Shown: positions 34,461-43,274 of the stretch, one piece after another | Layout of the letters: each line of letters starts with the position of its first letter | Position numbering within the stretch: position 1 is the first letter of the stretch | Source of the DNA: Synechococcus sp. UW140 | Lineage (GTDB): Bacteria; Cyanobacteriota; Cyanobacteriia; PCC-6307; Cyanobiaceae | Direction: 5' to 3' | DNA: 43,354 nucleotides | NCBI GenBank assembly: GCA_945877115.1 | Contig: CAMCQR010000010.1 | Coordinates: 1-43,354, forward strand | Notes under the pieces: model-generated | Told to the model about the DNA's origin: nothing | Database searches by the model: none | The model's input: only the letters and a program-made list of their open reading frames with translations | Position numbers and translations under genes: made by a program

Positions 34461-36032
34461 TCAGCGATGACCCAGGCGGCGCCGCAGACGCCGGCTCCAG
34501 CCCAGGGCGGCCGCCACGCCAGTCAGGGGTAGGGGGCCTGGAACCGGGGTGTATTGCAGGGCACCGATGTCGCGCAGACCATTGCGGGTGCGGGGATTAC
34601 CCAGCACGTCAACGCTGATCACGCTGCCATCGATCGGACTGAGCAGTTGGTTGACGCCATCGGCATTGGCGATCTGGTTGATCAGGGGGCCGGTGGGGTT
34701 GGGGTAGGCGCCGTTGGGGAGGGGGAGATAGGCTGTGGTGCCGCCACCGAAGTCCTCAACCACCAAAGGCAAGCCGGCAGTGAGCAAGGCCGGATTGCCA
34801 AGAAGGGTCTGAAGCGCCGCCGCGTTCTGGTTAAGGGTGGGTTGGATCCAGACCGAATCCAGGCCGACGATGTTGCCGCCGGAGGCGTAGCCGAGAGCTG
34901 CTTCTGAATAGGAGTCCACGCCCGCAGGAATCTGGTCCGTGTTCAAAAGTGAGACAAGACTCTGCTTGAGTGTGATCGTGCCGCCGTTAAAAGCTGTGAG
35001 CGGCTTACCAGCGCAATCGTAGGGATTGTTGCTGCAATAGGTGGAGCTGTGGTCAGTGTTGTTAAGAGCGTCCTGGAGAATCGAGGAGGCGGTGATGTTG
35101 AGTTCACCGCCCGCGAACGCCTGCAGCCGTTGAATATCTGAGTTTTGAGGACTGTAAACATAAACTAGGCTGTTGACCAGATTCATCACTCCAGCCTTGG
35201 TGCCATCGGCGATGGAGAGTCCACCGGATTGGGTGATGATCGAGGACATCACATTGGCCACACCACCACTCCAATTCACCGCCCCGGCGGCACTGGCCGC
35301 ACGGTTGATGGTGCTGCCCACCATGTTCAAATTGGCATTACTGCCAGCAATGGCCCCACTCCAGGCCGCTCCGATGGAATCGAGCTCAGGGTTGATGCGA
35401 TCCAGCACCACATTGGTGAGATTGAGCACCGAGTTATCAAGGGCCTCAAACACCGAGCGACCCATGGAGCCATAGCTCACCGTATTGCGTGCCGATGCCC
35501 CCGTGAGGGTGGCCTTGGCGCCATTGCCGAGCTGGAGATAGCCATTAAGGCCATCGATGCCGAGCTGGTCGATGCTGACGTCAACGCCCCCGGCCACCTT
35601 GGCAAAAGAAAAGGCCTGCTGGATCAAAATATCTGTACCCAACGGCGAACCCTTATAGTCATCCACGTTGAATTTGTCGTAAACGGTTCCAGAAGCATCA
35701 TTGGGAATAAATTTGGGATCACCCACCAATTTGGCCCCATGTCCCTGGATGGCCAGGTTGTCGCTGATGGTGGTCAGCCAGTCGCTTGTCTGGGGGGTGG
35801 CCGCATCGACATCAATGGCCAGCCCGGCAGTGATGTCAATGACATCGAGACCGGGATTGGTATTGGCCTGATCCAAGGCCCAGGCGAAGCTATTGACATC
35901 CGTAATTGAGCCCCAGCTGGACTGGGTCACTTGATAGGTGCCAGCCCGTGCCGCTGCCGACCCCCCTAGACCTGCGCTTCCAGCTAGGACAAGAAAAAGC
36001 CAGGAGAGGGAATCTTGACGCAGCAAAGCCAT
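34461..36032 (-). CDS. Exported beta-rich protein with PEP-CTERM-like tail
   Basis: The 523-residue product begins with a signal peptide ending near ARAGTYQV. The middle is Asn/Gly/Ser-rich with many short strands, like right-handed beta-helix or adhesin-type proteins (repeated stretches such as LNLTNVVLDRI, LNMVGSTINRA and LNITASSILQ). It ends PVPGPLPLTGVAAALGWSRRLRR: a Pro motif, a hydrophobic helix and an Arg-rich end, as in PEP-CTERM sorting signals. I use the ATG at 36032; the longer ORF needs a GTG. Surface display is inferred; no exosortase is in the window. Confidence 0.75.
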   Translation of the reverse strand: MALLRQDSLSWLFLVLAGSAGLGGSAAARAGTYQVTQSSWGSITDVNSFAWALDQANTNPGLDVIDITAGLAIDVDAATPQTSDWLTTISDNLAIQGHGAKLVGDPKFIPNDASGTVYDKFNVDDYKGSPLGTDILIQQAFSFAKVAGGVDVSIDQLGIDGLNGYLQLGNGAKATLTGASARNTVSYGSMGRSVFEALDNSVLNLTNVVLDRINPELDSIGAAWSGAIAGSNANLNMVGSTINRAASAAGAVNWSGGVANVMSSIITQSGGLSIADGTKAGVMNLVNSLVYVYSPQNSDIQRLQAFAGGELNITASSILQDALNNTDHSSTYCSNNPYDCAGKPLTAFNGGTITLKQSLVSLLNTDQIPAGVDSYSEAALGYASGGNIVGLDSVWIQPTLNQNAAALQTLLGNPALLTAGLPLVVEDFGGGTTAYLPLPNGAYPNPTGPLINQIANADGVNQLLSPIDGSVISVDVLGNPRTRNGLRDIGALQYTPVPGPLPLTGVAAALGWSRRLRRRLGHR

Positions 36033-36128
36033 CGTAAATTGAAAAATTAGCAGCACCGTCCATATTAGCAGATACCCCGAAGGAGCGACTAGCACAGATG
36101 GTAGGGTGAGTTAAATCCAGAGTGAAAA

Positions 36129-36779
36129 ATGCATATCTATTACAACTTTGCTACAAAAAACCGCCCCCAAAAAATGGCCGAAGCGATAGACACAATCGTC
36201 GATTTATCCGAGTTCGACAGTTATACCATAGGCCTAACCATTGACGACGATGATTCCACTACACTGAACTCCCATCAGTTATCGGATGCTCTGGAATCAA
36301 GCCAGATCAAGGTGAACCCTGGCCAATCCACTTCCAAGGTCCATGCAATCAACAGAGGGATGGCTGGCTGGAACGGCGATGTTGTGGTGAACATGTCGGA
36401 TGATATGCGATTTATTAAACAAGGATTTGACGGGGATATCGCGCGTGCTTTTCAAGGAGATATGGATCAATTTATCCATTTTCCTGATGGGCATGTCAAC
36501 AAAGCTTTGCCAACCATGTCGATCATGGGTCGCAGCTACTATGAACGATTTAACTATATTTATCACCCAGATTATCAATCCCTATGGTGCGACAACGAAG
36601 CCATGGATGGGGCCCAACAATTGGGACGCTATAAATACGTCGACCTGCAAATCTTCAACCACCAACACCCTGCCTGGACCGGCGATAAGGCCGATACCTT
36701 GTTGATGCACACCGAATCGTTTTTTGAAGCCGATCAGCAAACCTACCGAAGACGTTCGCAATCAGGTTTCCCGCTTTAG
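36129..36779 (+). CDS. Glycosyltransferase-like protein, AT-rich
   Basis: The 216-residue protein has a GT-A-like layout: IYYNFATKNRPQKMAEAID at the start, the acidic GLTIDDDDST, SKVHAINRGMAGWNGDVVVN and then MSDDMRF as a DxD-like motif. Later blocks are ALPTMSIMGRSYYERF, IYHPDYQSLWCDNEAMD and MHTESFF. Similar proteins occur in phages and in scattered bacteria, from memory. Base composition is much more AT-rich than its neighbours, suggesting recent transfer. The donor and acceptor are unknown. Confidence 0.75.
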   Translation: MHIYYNFATKNRPQKMAEAIDTIVDLSEFDSYTIGLTIDDDDSTTLNSHQLSDALESSQIKVNPGQSTSKVHAINRGMAGWNGDVVVNMSDDMRFIKQGFDGDIARAFQGDMDQFIHFPDGHVNKALPTMSIMGRSYYERFNYIYHPDYQSLWCDNEAMDGAQQLGRYKYVDLQIFNHQHPAWTGDKADTLLMHTESFFEADQQTYRRRSQSGFPL

Positions 36780-36797
36780 TCGCCCCATCGGGCTGCC

Positions 36798-37400
36798 TCA
36801 AGCGGCCGTGGAGGATGACTCGGGGCTGGCCATCCGGGCTCCGGGTGACGTGAGCAGGTTCACAGCGGCAAGGGCCAGGCCACTGGCAAACAGGGTGCCG
36901 AGGGCCCAGATGCTGTCCGAGGGCCAATGGGCAATCAAAAGGCCGCCCAGCAAGGTGGTGACCAGGCCATCGACCAGTACCAGGGTGCGGGCCGGGATGG
37001 CGGAGGAAGCGGCAACGGCCAGCTCCATCACGCCCTGGAAAGCCAACATGGCCCCCACGAATAGGGTGAGGCTCACGGTGCTGGTGATCGGCGAGACCAG
37101 GCACCAAAGCCCCCCGGCCACGTATAGGAACCCCGAAAGAGCCCGAAACAACTTGGCTTTGAAATCTTCAGCGCCGGTGAGACGCAGCAGTTGGGATAAT
37201 CCCGCCACCACCGAAGCACTGCCCAACATCAGGGTCAAAAAGGTGGCCGAGGCAAACGGCAACACCAGGGCCAGGGCCGCTCCGGCCAGTAACAGGGCCG
37301 CGGTGATCCAGCGCAGGATGGGGGTGGCCGGTGCAGTCACGGGATCGGGCAGAGGGGGCAATGGCGTCAACTTAGGTGGCCTGGACAGGCATCCAGCCAC
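36798..37400 (-). CDS. HdeD/DUF308 family membrane protein
   Basis: The 200-residue protein has about six hydrophobic helices in three hairpins, with repeated GxxxxxxG patterns such as TLMLGSASVVAGLSQLL, LTLFVGAMLAFQGVMELAV and GLVTTLLGGLLIA. This is the HdeD family, linked to acid resistance in E. coli; its cyanobacterial role is unknown. The start is a GTG at 37400. No better ATG precedes the first helix. It converges with the AT-rich gene. Confidence 0.85.
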   Translation of the reverse strand: MAGCLSRPPKLTPLPPLPDPVTAPATPILRWITAALLLAGAALALVLPFASATFLTLMLGSASVVAGLSQLLRLTGAEDFKAKLFRALSGFLYVAGGLWCLVSPITSTVSLTLFVGAMLAFQGVMELAVAASSAIPARTLVLVDGLVTTLLGGLLIAHWPSDSIWALGTLFASGLALAAVNLLTSPGARMASPESSSTAA

Positions 37401-37459
37401 GGAAGCCTAGGAGAATTCAGTAAGGATGCCTTTTGGGCCCGCTGGACCGGCCCGCGCAG

Positions 37460-37891
37460 TCAACCCTGGCTCGCCAACAATCCCCGCAGGCCCTCGCTAT
37501 AGAGGATTGCCGTGCACAACACTGCGCCGGCCCAGCAGAGACTGCGCAACGGCGGCAGGTTGGCGATGTAGGCCCCTAGATAGCCGAGACGCAGCAAGGG
37601 GTGCAGCCAGGCGGCGGCCACCGCCAGGGCCGCGGTGGGCGAGCCGGAGGCGGCGCCAATCAGGGCCAACAAGCAAGCGGGAGCATGCAGGCCAAAGGCC
37701 TCAAAACTGTTCTGGTGGGCCCAGTTGGCCCGTTTGCCCCAGGCGGGCAGCCGCTCGAACATGGCTCGGGGCGCCGCCAGGTCGGCCGGCACGAAATCGG
37801 CCTGGGAGCGGGCGGCCCCCAGGGGAATCAGGCTGGCAAACACCACCCCGGCCGAAAGCACCAGGGACCAGGCGAAGGCGGGATTAGGCAT
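37460..37891 (-). CDS. MAPEG family membrane protein
   Basis: The 143-residue protein has four hydrophobic segments and the MAPEG pattern [21 protein letters not shown] followed by [20 protein letters not shown]. Eukaryotic relatives are membrane glutathione transferases; the bacterial role is unclear. I use the ATG at 37891, which gives the first helix [15 protein letters not shown] right at the start. It diverges from yajQ. Confidence 0.85.
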   Translation of the reverse strand: MPNPAFAWSLVLSAGVVFASLIPLGAARSQADFVPADLAAPRAMFERLPAWGKRANWAHQNSFEAFGLHAPACLLALIGAASGSPTAALAVAAAWLHPLLRLGYLGAYIANLPPLRSLCWAGAVLCTAILYSEGLRGLLASQG

Positions 37892-37969
37892 GGGGATGGC
37901 GCTGCGGCAGCGGAAAGGGCAGACCCCTTTTCTAGGCTGTGGCAAAGCCGCACCGAGGGATCAAGGGCC

Positions 37970-38461
37970 ATGGCTGACAGCTTCAGTTTTGACGTGGTGT
38001 CCGATTTCGACCGCCAGGAGCTGGTCAATGCCCTCGACCAGGTGCGGCGGGAGTTGGTGCAGCGCTACGACCTCAAGGACAGCAACACTGAAGTCGACCT
38101 GCAGGAGGAGGCCATCACCATCACCACCGCCAGCGACATGACCCTTGAGGCGGTACTGGATGTGCTGCGGCAGAAGGCCACCAAGCGCAACTTGTCGCTG
38201 AAGATCTTTGATGTTCAGCCCAGTGAGCCGGTGGGGGGCAACCGGGTGCAGCAGGTGGTGAAACTGCGCAAGGGCCTGAGCCAGGAGCTGGCCAAAAAAC
38301 TATCCAAACAGGTGCGGGACAACATCAAAAAAGTGACCGTGGCTATCCAGGGCGACAGCCTGCGGGTCACCGGCAAAAACAAGGACGACCTGCAACAGGT
38401 GATCCAGTTGCTGAAGGCCGAAGACCTGGAGGTGCCATTGCAGTTTGAGAATTACCGTTGA
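37970..38461 (+). CDS. yajQ: YajQ-family nucleotide-binding protein
   Basis: The 163-residue protein is full length with two similar ferredoxin-like halves. It begins [21 protein letters not shown], continues [20 protein letters not shown], and ends [19 protein letters not shown] plus PLQFENYR. YajQ proteins bind nucleotides or RNA; in Xanthomonas one binds cyclic di-GMP. The role in cyanobacteria is unknown. The ATG at 37970 is the conserved start. Confidence 0.95.
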   Translation: MADSFSFDVVSDFDRQELVNALDQVRRELVQRYDLKDSNTEVDLQEEAITITTASDMTLEAVLDVLRQKATKRNLSLKIFDVQPSEPVGGNRVQQVVKLRKGLSQELAKKLSKQVRDNIKKVTVAIQGDSLRVTGKNKDDLQQVIQLLKAEDLEVPLQFENYR

Positions 38462-38785
38462 TGGGGATGGAGGACGGATTGAACATTCCCCTTATTTCGA
38501 GCCTGAACCTGAGAGAGAATATGGACAACAAATTTAGGTTTTAGCGATTTTTCTTATCTATAAGAGCGTCGATTCTTTATCAAGGTTACCCGTAGAGCCC
38601 TTTTTTGTTAACAGTTGTTCAAGTTGCCCAAAGTCGTGGTCTCGAGGTACTAGGGAAGGGTCCAAAACGCAACTAGGCGAATCTATTCCACTATTATTAA
38701 TGCGACATCCCGAAGAAATTGCAAAATAATACTCCAAACAAAGGGAGGGCATTTATTTTAATTTAGTAGATTTAAATTCCATCTA
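38462..38785. other. AT-rich gap before an exported-protein gene
   Basis: In this 324-bp stretch I see no convincing gene. A 64-residue leftward frame (38558-38752) has no ribosome site or family features. The DNA is clearly more AT-rich than yajQ and probably holds the promoter and 5' leader of the following gene. Confidence 0.45.
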
Positions 38786-39487
38786 ATGATCGTAAGGACA
38801 TTGGCTCTTGGCCTCCTTTCCACAACCTTGTTTTGGGGGTCCGCTGCCAAGGCTGATGATGCCGTGACAGTTGGCAATGCCGACAATGGGGATTGCTATC
38901 CATTCTCCTGTGCCGCATCCGACGGGATAACGTTATATCAACAAATTTTTAAGGGTTCAAGCTTTTCTGGGACAAGCTATATTACATTATTTTATCAGAC
39001 ATTGTACACGGATTTTGGCTATGGGCCTGGGCTTCTCAATAGTGCGACCTATGAAATTGGATTTTCTACGCTGCCCACATATCCATTATTGCCAACTCCT
39101 ATCGACAACATTGGCCTAGACTACGCCCGATTTGGAGTTTATTCTCTAGGCGGTCTTTCCCCAAACATTTTGTCTTTTTCCGGAACTCCGTTCTACTACG
39201 ATCCAGGTCTGGGCAATTTAGTCATGACTGTTTTGATCAGTGGGTTGACAGATCAAGGAGATCCCTACTCAAATTTCTATAATTCAGACACTTTCACCAA
39301 TCAAACCGCCCGGTGCTTTGGTGATGTTGCCACTTGCACCCCACTTGGCAATGCACCCGTCACCACCTTCCAATTGGTCAGATCACTCCCCGTACCTACT
39401 CCCTTACCCCTCTTCGGTGTTGGAGCGGCCTTCAGCTTCAGCAGAAACTATCGCCAACGCATTAAGGCCCTTCGTCGTAATCCCTAA
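38786..39487 (+). CDS. Exported protein with PEP-CTERM-like tail
   Basis: The 233-residue product has a signal peptide (LALGLLSTTLFWGSAAKA) and an aromatic, Gly/Ser-rich body with no domain I know. Two Cys pairs are possible (CYPFSC and CFGDVATC). It ends VPTPLPLFGVGAAFSFSRNY and then RQRIKALRRNP, the same Pro-Leu motif, short helix and basic end as the larger protein at 34461-36032. Moderate AT content matches its upstream gap. Function unknown; surface sorting is inferred. Confidence 0.75.
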   Translation: MIVRTLALGLLSTTLFWGSAAKADDAVTVGNADNGDCYPFSCAASDGITLYQQIFKGSSFSGTSYITLFYQTLYTDFGYGPGLLNSATYEIGFSTLPTYPLLPTPIDNIGLDYARFGVYSLGGLSPNILSFSGTPFYYDPGLGNLVMTVLISGLTDQGDPYSNFYNSDTFTNQTARCFGDVATCTPLGNAPVTTFQLVRSLPVPTPLPLFGVGAAFSFSRNYRQRIKALRRNP

Positions 39488-39500
39488 GCCCTGCAGGGTA

Positions 39501-39530
39501 AAAAAACAAAAAGGGCCCAATCGGGCCCTT
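39501..39530 (-). terminator. Rho-independent terminator of the Hli operon
   Basis: AAGGGCCC and GGGCCCTT pair around AATC (39511-39530). On the minus strand the hairpin runs into a T-rich tract (39501-39512, TTTTTGTTTTTTT). It ends the leftward hli transcript; on the plus strand it could also weakly end the preceding gene. Confidence 0.85.
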
Positions 39531-39576
39531 CTGGGGGAATGGCGGGGTTCAACACATCCGCTCAATGGGTGAACAA

Positions 39577-39810
39577 TCAGAAGCAGAAAGGCAAGAACTG
39601 GGTGTGGCAGGCGGCATAGCCGTCGATCAGGGGACCGAGGCCGATCTGGTGGGCGATGCCGGCTCCGGATAGGCCTTCGGTGACGATGCCGATGACAATG
39701 CCAAGCATGGCGGCACGCCCATTGAACAGCTCGGCCCGTTTGAGCTGCTCCATGTGAATTTGGGCCTCGCTGCCGGAGAAATCCTTGTCGTTGGCGGGGG
39801 TGTTAGTCAT
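39577..39810 (-). CDS. hli: High-light-inducible chlorophyll-binding protein
   Basis: The 77-residue protein has the one-helix chlorophyll a/b-binding motif: AELFNGRAAMLGIVIGIVTEGLSG, with the Glu/Asn/Arg chlorophyll-binding pattern. Hli proteins bind chlorophyll and carotenoid and protect photosystems, and Photosystem II assembly, under stress. The last 20 residues (AACHTQFLPFCF) carry two Cys and are less typical. It is preceded by a tiny membrane-protein gene and followed by a clear terminator. Confidence 0.93.
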   Translation of the reverse strand: MTNTPANDKDFSGSEAQIHMEQLKRAELFNGRAAMLGIVIGIVTEGLSGAGIAHQIGLGPLIDGYAACHTQFLPFCF

Positions 39811-39842
39811 GGCGTTGATGAATGGGTGAGAGGCGGCTTCGT

Positions 39843-39959
39843 TCAGCGGGTTTTCGGGGCCAAATCGCTGGGGCGGGTCAGGACAAAAGCCACCATGCCG
39901 GTCAGGACCAAAACGAGAGCAATGACGCTGGTGATGGCTGCGGTGTAGTCAGTGCCCAT
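39843..39959 (-). CDS. Tiny one-helix membrane protein upstream of hli
   Basis: This 38-residue frame, too short for the ORF track, begins at ATG 39957-39959 and ends at TGA 39843. A short polar start (GTDYTAAITS) leads into a hydrophobic helix (VIALVLVLTGMVAFVL) and a basic/polar end (TRPSDLAPKTR). It lies 32 bp upstream of hli on the same strand. The layout is that of small photosystem or cytochrome complex subunits, but it does not match PsbN, PsbX, PsbY, PetN or PetG as I remember them. Confidence 0.6.
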   Translation of the reverse strand: MGTDYTAAITSVIALVLVLTGMVAFVLTRPSDLAPKTR

Positions 39960-40122
39960 GGCGATCAACCCGCGGAGGTTTCAAGGTGTTCTTGATACTG
40001 TAACAGATTGTGAAGTAGATGGGCGGGTTGGTTCTGCCTAGTCCTTCGAAAGCCGCCCTCCGCTGCCAAAGGGCCTTAATTTCAGCCCAGTCTCAAGGGC
40101 GCCATGGGCGTCACTGCGCTTA

Positions 40123-41901
40123 CAGGCCGGCTGGCGTTTCTGGGTGGATCGGGGCGGCACCTTCACCGACCTGGTCGCCTTGCCTCGCAACGGCCCCCTG
40201 GTGGCGCCCATGGTCGCCATCCATACGGTGGCCGCCGGCGCCGCTCCCGGACCGGCCGCCTACCGTCGCGGCGGTCCAGCCACCCTCTCCGACGCCAACG
40301 TGGTGTTGGGCCGCCTGCAGCCGCAGTTCTTCCCCAAGGTCTTTGGGCCCCAGGGGGACAGCCCCCTGGACAGGGAAGCCTCCCGAGCAGCCCTGGCGGC
40401 ATTGGCGCGACGCCCGGAGACGGCCACCGGCCTCCCCCACAGCCCCGAACAGGTGGCCGCGGGGGCCATCGCGATTGCTACGGCCCGCATGGCCGAAGCC
40501 ATCAACAATGCGGTGCTGTCAAGAGAAAGACATCAAGCTCCATGGACCCGAAGGCTGGCAGGCCGTACCCTTTGGCATCGGGATATTCTGGCCGTTGGCC
40601 AAACTCTGCTGGGTCCGGCGTTGATCGTCGAGGCCACCGGCACCATTGTTCTGGCCCAAGGCTGGAGCGCCCAGGTGCTGGCCGCCAGTGAATTGTAGTT
40701 GCAAAGGGATAGGCCTCTCCCTCCGGCGTCCACCACCAGCCCGTAGCCCCGGGGTGCGATCCAAGCACCGCACCCCGGGGCTATGGGCGTCGATCCGGTG
40801 CAGCTGGAACTGTTCCAACACCGCTTCACCGCCATCGCCGAGCAGAGGGGAGAGCGCCTGCGGCAGACCGCCAGCTCGGTGAATATCAAAGAGCGGCTGG
40901 ATTTCACCTGTGCCCTCTTCGATGGCCGTGGGGGCCTGGTGGCCAATGCCCCCCATATCCCCCGTCCACCTGGGCTCCATGGGCGACAGCGTCGTCAGCC
41001 TGCTGGCGGCCGTTGCCCGCGGTGAACGCCCGCCCCTGGGGCCCGGGGATGCGGTAGCCGCCAACAATCCCTACAACGGCGGCACCCACCTCCCCGATAT
41101 CACCGTCATTACCCCGGTGTTTGCTGCCCCTCCTCCCGCCTCCGAGCCGGCGACATCGGCAGCGGTGGGGCCAACTGCGCAGGTGCCTGCGGTGGAACCG
41201 GCAGCAACACAACTCCTGTTTTTTGTCGCCAGTCGCGGCCACCATGGCGATGTCGGCGGCTTGACGCCGGGGTCGATGCCGCCCTTCAGCCAGAGCATCG
41301 ACGAGGAGGGCCTGCTGCTCGACAACGCGACCCTGCTGGCCGAGGGCCACTTCGACGGCCCCGGCTGGCGCGAGCGGCTGGCGGCAGGATCCTGGCCCGT
41401 CCGCGATCCGGACCGCCTGCTGGCCGACCTGCAGGCCCAGCTGGCCACCAACCAGCTTGGGGCCACCGAGTTGCAGGCGCTGTCCAACGCGAAGGGATCC
41501 AGGCGGTGCGGCGCGTCATCGACCGGCTGCAAGACGGATCCCACCGCATCAACATCGATGACGGCAGTCAGTTGCCCGTCGAATACTTCGGCATACGCCG
41601 GGGCAGCGGCGGTGAGGGGCGTTGGCGCGGTGGTGACGGCCTGATCCGGGAGCTCCGGTTTCTGGAATCCCTCACCATCGCCCTGATCTCGGGCAGTCGT
41701 CTCCAGGCTCCGGAGGGCCTGGAGGGCGGTGGGCCCGGAGCCGCGGGCCTCAACCTCCTGATCCCCCCCTATGGGGACCCCGAGATGCTGCCGGGATGCA
41801 TTGAACGCCAGTTGGCAGCAGGGGATCGCATGCGGATCGAAACCTCGGGGGGTGGCGGCTACGGGGCCCCATCCGGGCACCCGCTGTCGGATGCTGGCTG
41901 A
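40123..41901 (+). pseudogene. 5-oxoprolinase remnant with multiple deletions
   Basis: The order of pieces follows an intact 5-oxoprolinase (HyuA-HyuB fusion, normally about 1,200 residues; ATP-driven 5-oxoproline to glutamate). WRFWVDRGGTFTDLVA is the N-terminus. It jumps directly to AIHTVAAG and DANVVLGRLQPQFFP, then MAEAINNAV, then GPALIVEATGTIVLA. After stops and frameshifts, HyuB pieces appear: [26 protein letters not shown] and NNPYNGGTHLPDI, FVASRGHHGDVGG, and finally FGIRRGSGGEGRWRGGDGLI with ETSGGGGYG. At least three frame changes and several internal deletions rule out function. Confidence 0.88.
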
Positions 41902-41919
41902 AGCAGACTCCATTAAAAA

Positions 41920-42381
41920 ATGCGCCCACCTTTGATTCGGCCACCCTCCCGTCCCGTTGTTCCCTGGCCCCTGGTGGCGTTATTGGCGTTGACGGCTGGG
42001 TTGGGTGGTTCTCTGGTTCCGCCGTCCGCCCTGGCCGAACTGCCGCCAGCGGTCTACGCCGAACGCCAGCGCCGGGCGGCGGTGGTCGTGGACCTGGAGG
42101 TGCAACGCATCAGCCTGATTGGCACGGAGGTGCACATCAGGGCTAAGGTGCTGGGGGTACAACGAAGGCCCCGGGGTTCGTCGCTGGAGGCCGGCCAACG
42201 GATTGATCTGTTTTATAGCCATCCAGAACAGCATCAAACCGGCTGGGTCGGTCCAAGCCCCATTCCGATGTTGGATCGGGGTCAACAGATCCGGGCCTGG
42301 CTCAATCCCCTTGCAGATCGAGCCGGGGGGTTTACCCCGGCGGCCGGGAGTCAGTCGTTTGGGGGGATGGGGTCGCCTTGA
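41920..42381 (+). CDS. Exported hypothetical protein
   Basis: The 153-residue protein has a likely signal peptide (PLVALLALTAGLGGSL, cut near ALAELPP). The rest has strands such as AAVVVDLEVQRISLI and VHIRAKVLGVQRR, then GQRIDLFYSHPEQ and GQQIRAWLNPL, like a small beta-barrel (OB-like) domain. The tail is Gly-rich. I recognise no family. It follows the oxoprolinase remnant by 18 bp. Confidence 0.7.
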   Translation: MRPPLIRPPSRPVVPWPLVALLALTAGLGGSLVPPSALAELPPAVYAERQRRAAVVVDLEVQRISLIGTEVHIRAKVLGVQRRPRGSSLEAGQRIDLFYSHPEQHQTGWVGPSPIPMLDRGQQIRAWLNPLADRAGGFTPAAGSQSFGGMGSP

Positions 42382-42925
42382 TGCGGCAAGGCAGAACTCT
42401 GCCGAATGAGGCGTAGTGACGAAGGGACGGAGTGATTGATCGGCTGAAATACATGGTCTCTTCTGTTTGGGACCAATGATGAACTTTGATCGCACTCTAC
42501 CGAAATCATATCGTTTATTATAGACTTTAATATCTAAAATTTCTCTACTAGACTATCAACTATGCATTCAGTCGTCCCCTGCCTCGTTAAGCAGCTTCAG
42601 ATCAATCAGATAGGAGATGTCGAATGGTGTACAAAAGTCACCAATGGTGCGCGTCTTCACTTAAGTGAGGAGGCTATGTTTCGTCCAACTCTACCCATGG
42701 CATCAGCGTGGAGAAGAGATCTAGATGCACTTCGGGTCCACAGGGATCCGCTAAAAAGCACATTGAACTCCTTGATTGAGAGTTACTCTTTATGGTGTTT
42801 GTAGTATATGTGTAGCGTTCAGCAGTTGTAGCAATTGTCGATTGCCGCATTTGAGACCAGTTTGCAGGGTCTCGGACTTTTCGATAAATTGCGGTACAAT
42901 TGATCTTTAATTCAAGAGTCCCTTT
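42382..42925. other. Long gap, no gene supported
   Basis: In this 544-bp stretch the only sizeable frame is 42562-42804 (+, 80 residues; MHSVVPCLVKQLQINQIGD at the start). It has no family likeness and a poor ribosome site, so I do not call it. A small hairpin (GGCAG/CTGCC, 42390-42403) follows the previous gene. The right half is AT-rich. Confidence 0.4.
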
Positions 42926-43213
42926 TTAGATCACTGATAAAGACACAATTATATCATTGAAGTCATTGTCACCACCCCCGCGGAGATCTTCAAAGCCAAA
43001 GATATTATCTGAGATGCGTCGAACATGATTGACGCCATCAGTATTGAGTCCGTTATAGGCAAAATAAGTATCACTGAAGTTTGGATTATCAGCAGAACCG
43101 CCATTGGCGACAAGGAATGGTGCGTAATGTACACCACTGATCAGCTGCTGTTTAAAGACAGCTGTTTGTTGATTACCTGCACTGAGGTAATTGATAATTT
43201 CTTTTAAGGGCAC

Positions 43214-43236
43214 CTCGAAAAATAAGCTCTTTCGAG
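43214..43236. repeat. Short inverted repeat beside the DUF4114 fragment
   Basis: CTCGAAA and TTTCGAG are perfect arms around nine bases. It lies where homology to DUF4114 stops, so it may mark a rearrangement edge; this is speculative. Confidence 0.35.
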
Positions 43237-43252
43237 TGCTTCTGCAGACATG

Positions 43253-43274
43253 AAAAAGCCGCCAACCAGGCGGC
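43253..43274 (-). terminator. Rho-independent terminator from a gene beyond the right edge
   Basis: GCCGCC and GGCGGC pair around AACCA. On the minus strand the stem is followed by TTTTT. It should end a leftward transcript entering from outside the window, so it would also block read-through into the DUF4114 fragment. Confidence 0.75.

Noticed and set aside
38558-38752. 64-aa minus-strand ORF
   Set aside because: No homology, no clear ribosome site, and it lies in a probable promoter region.
42562-42804. 80-aa plus-strand ORF
   Set aside because: No recognisable domain, weak ribosome site and isolated in a gap of mixed composition.
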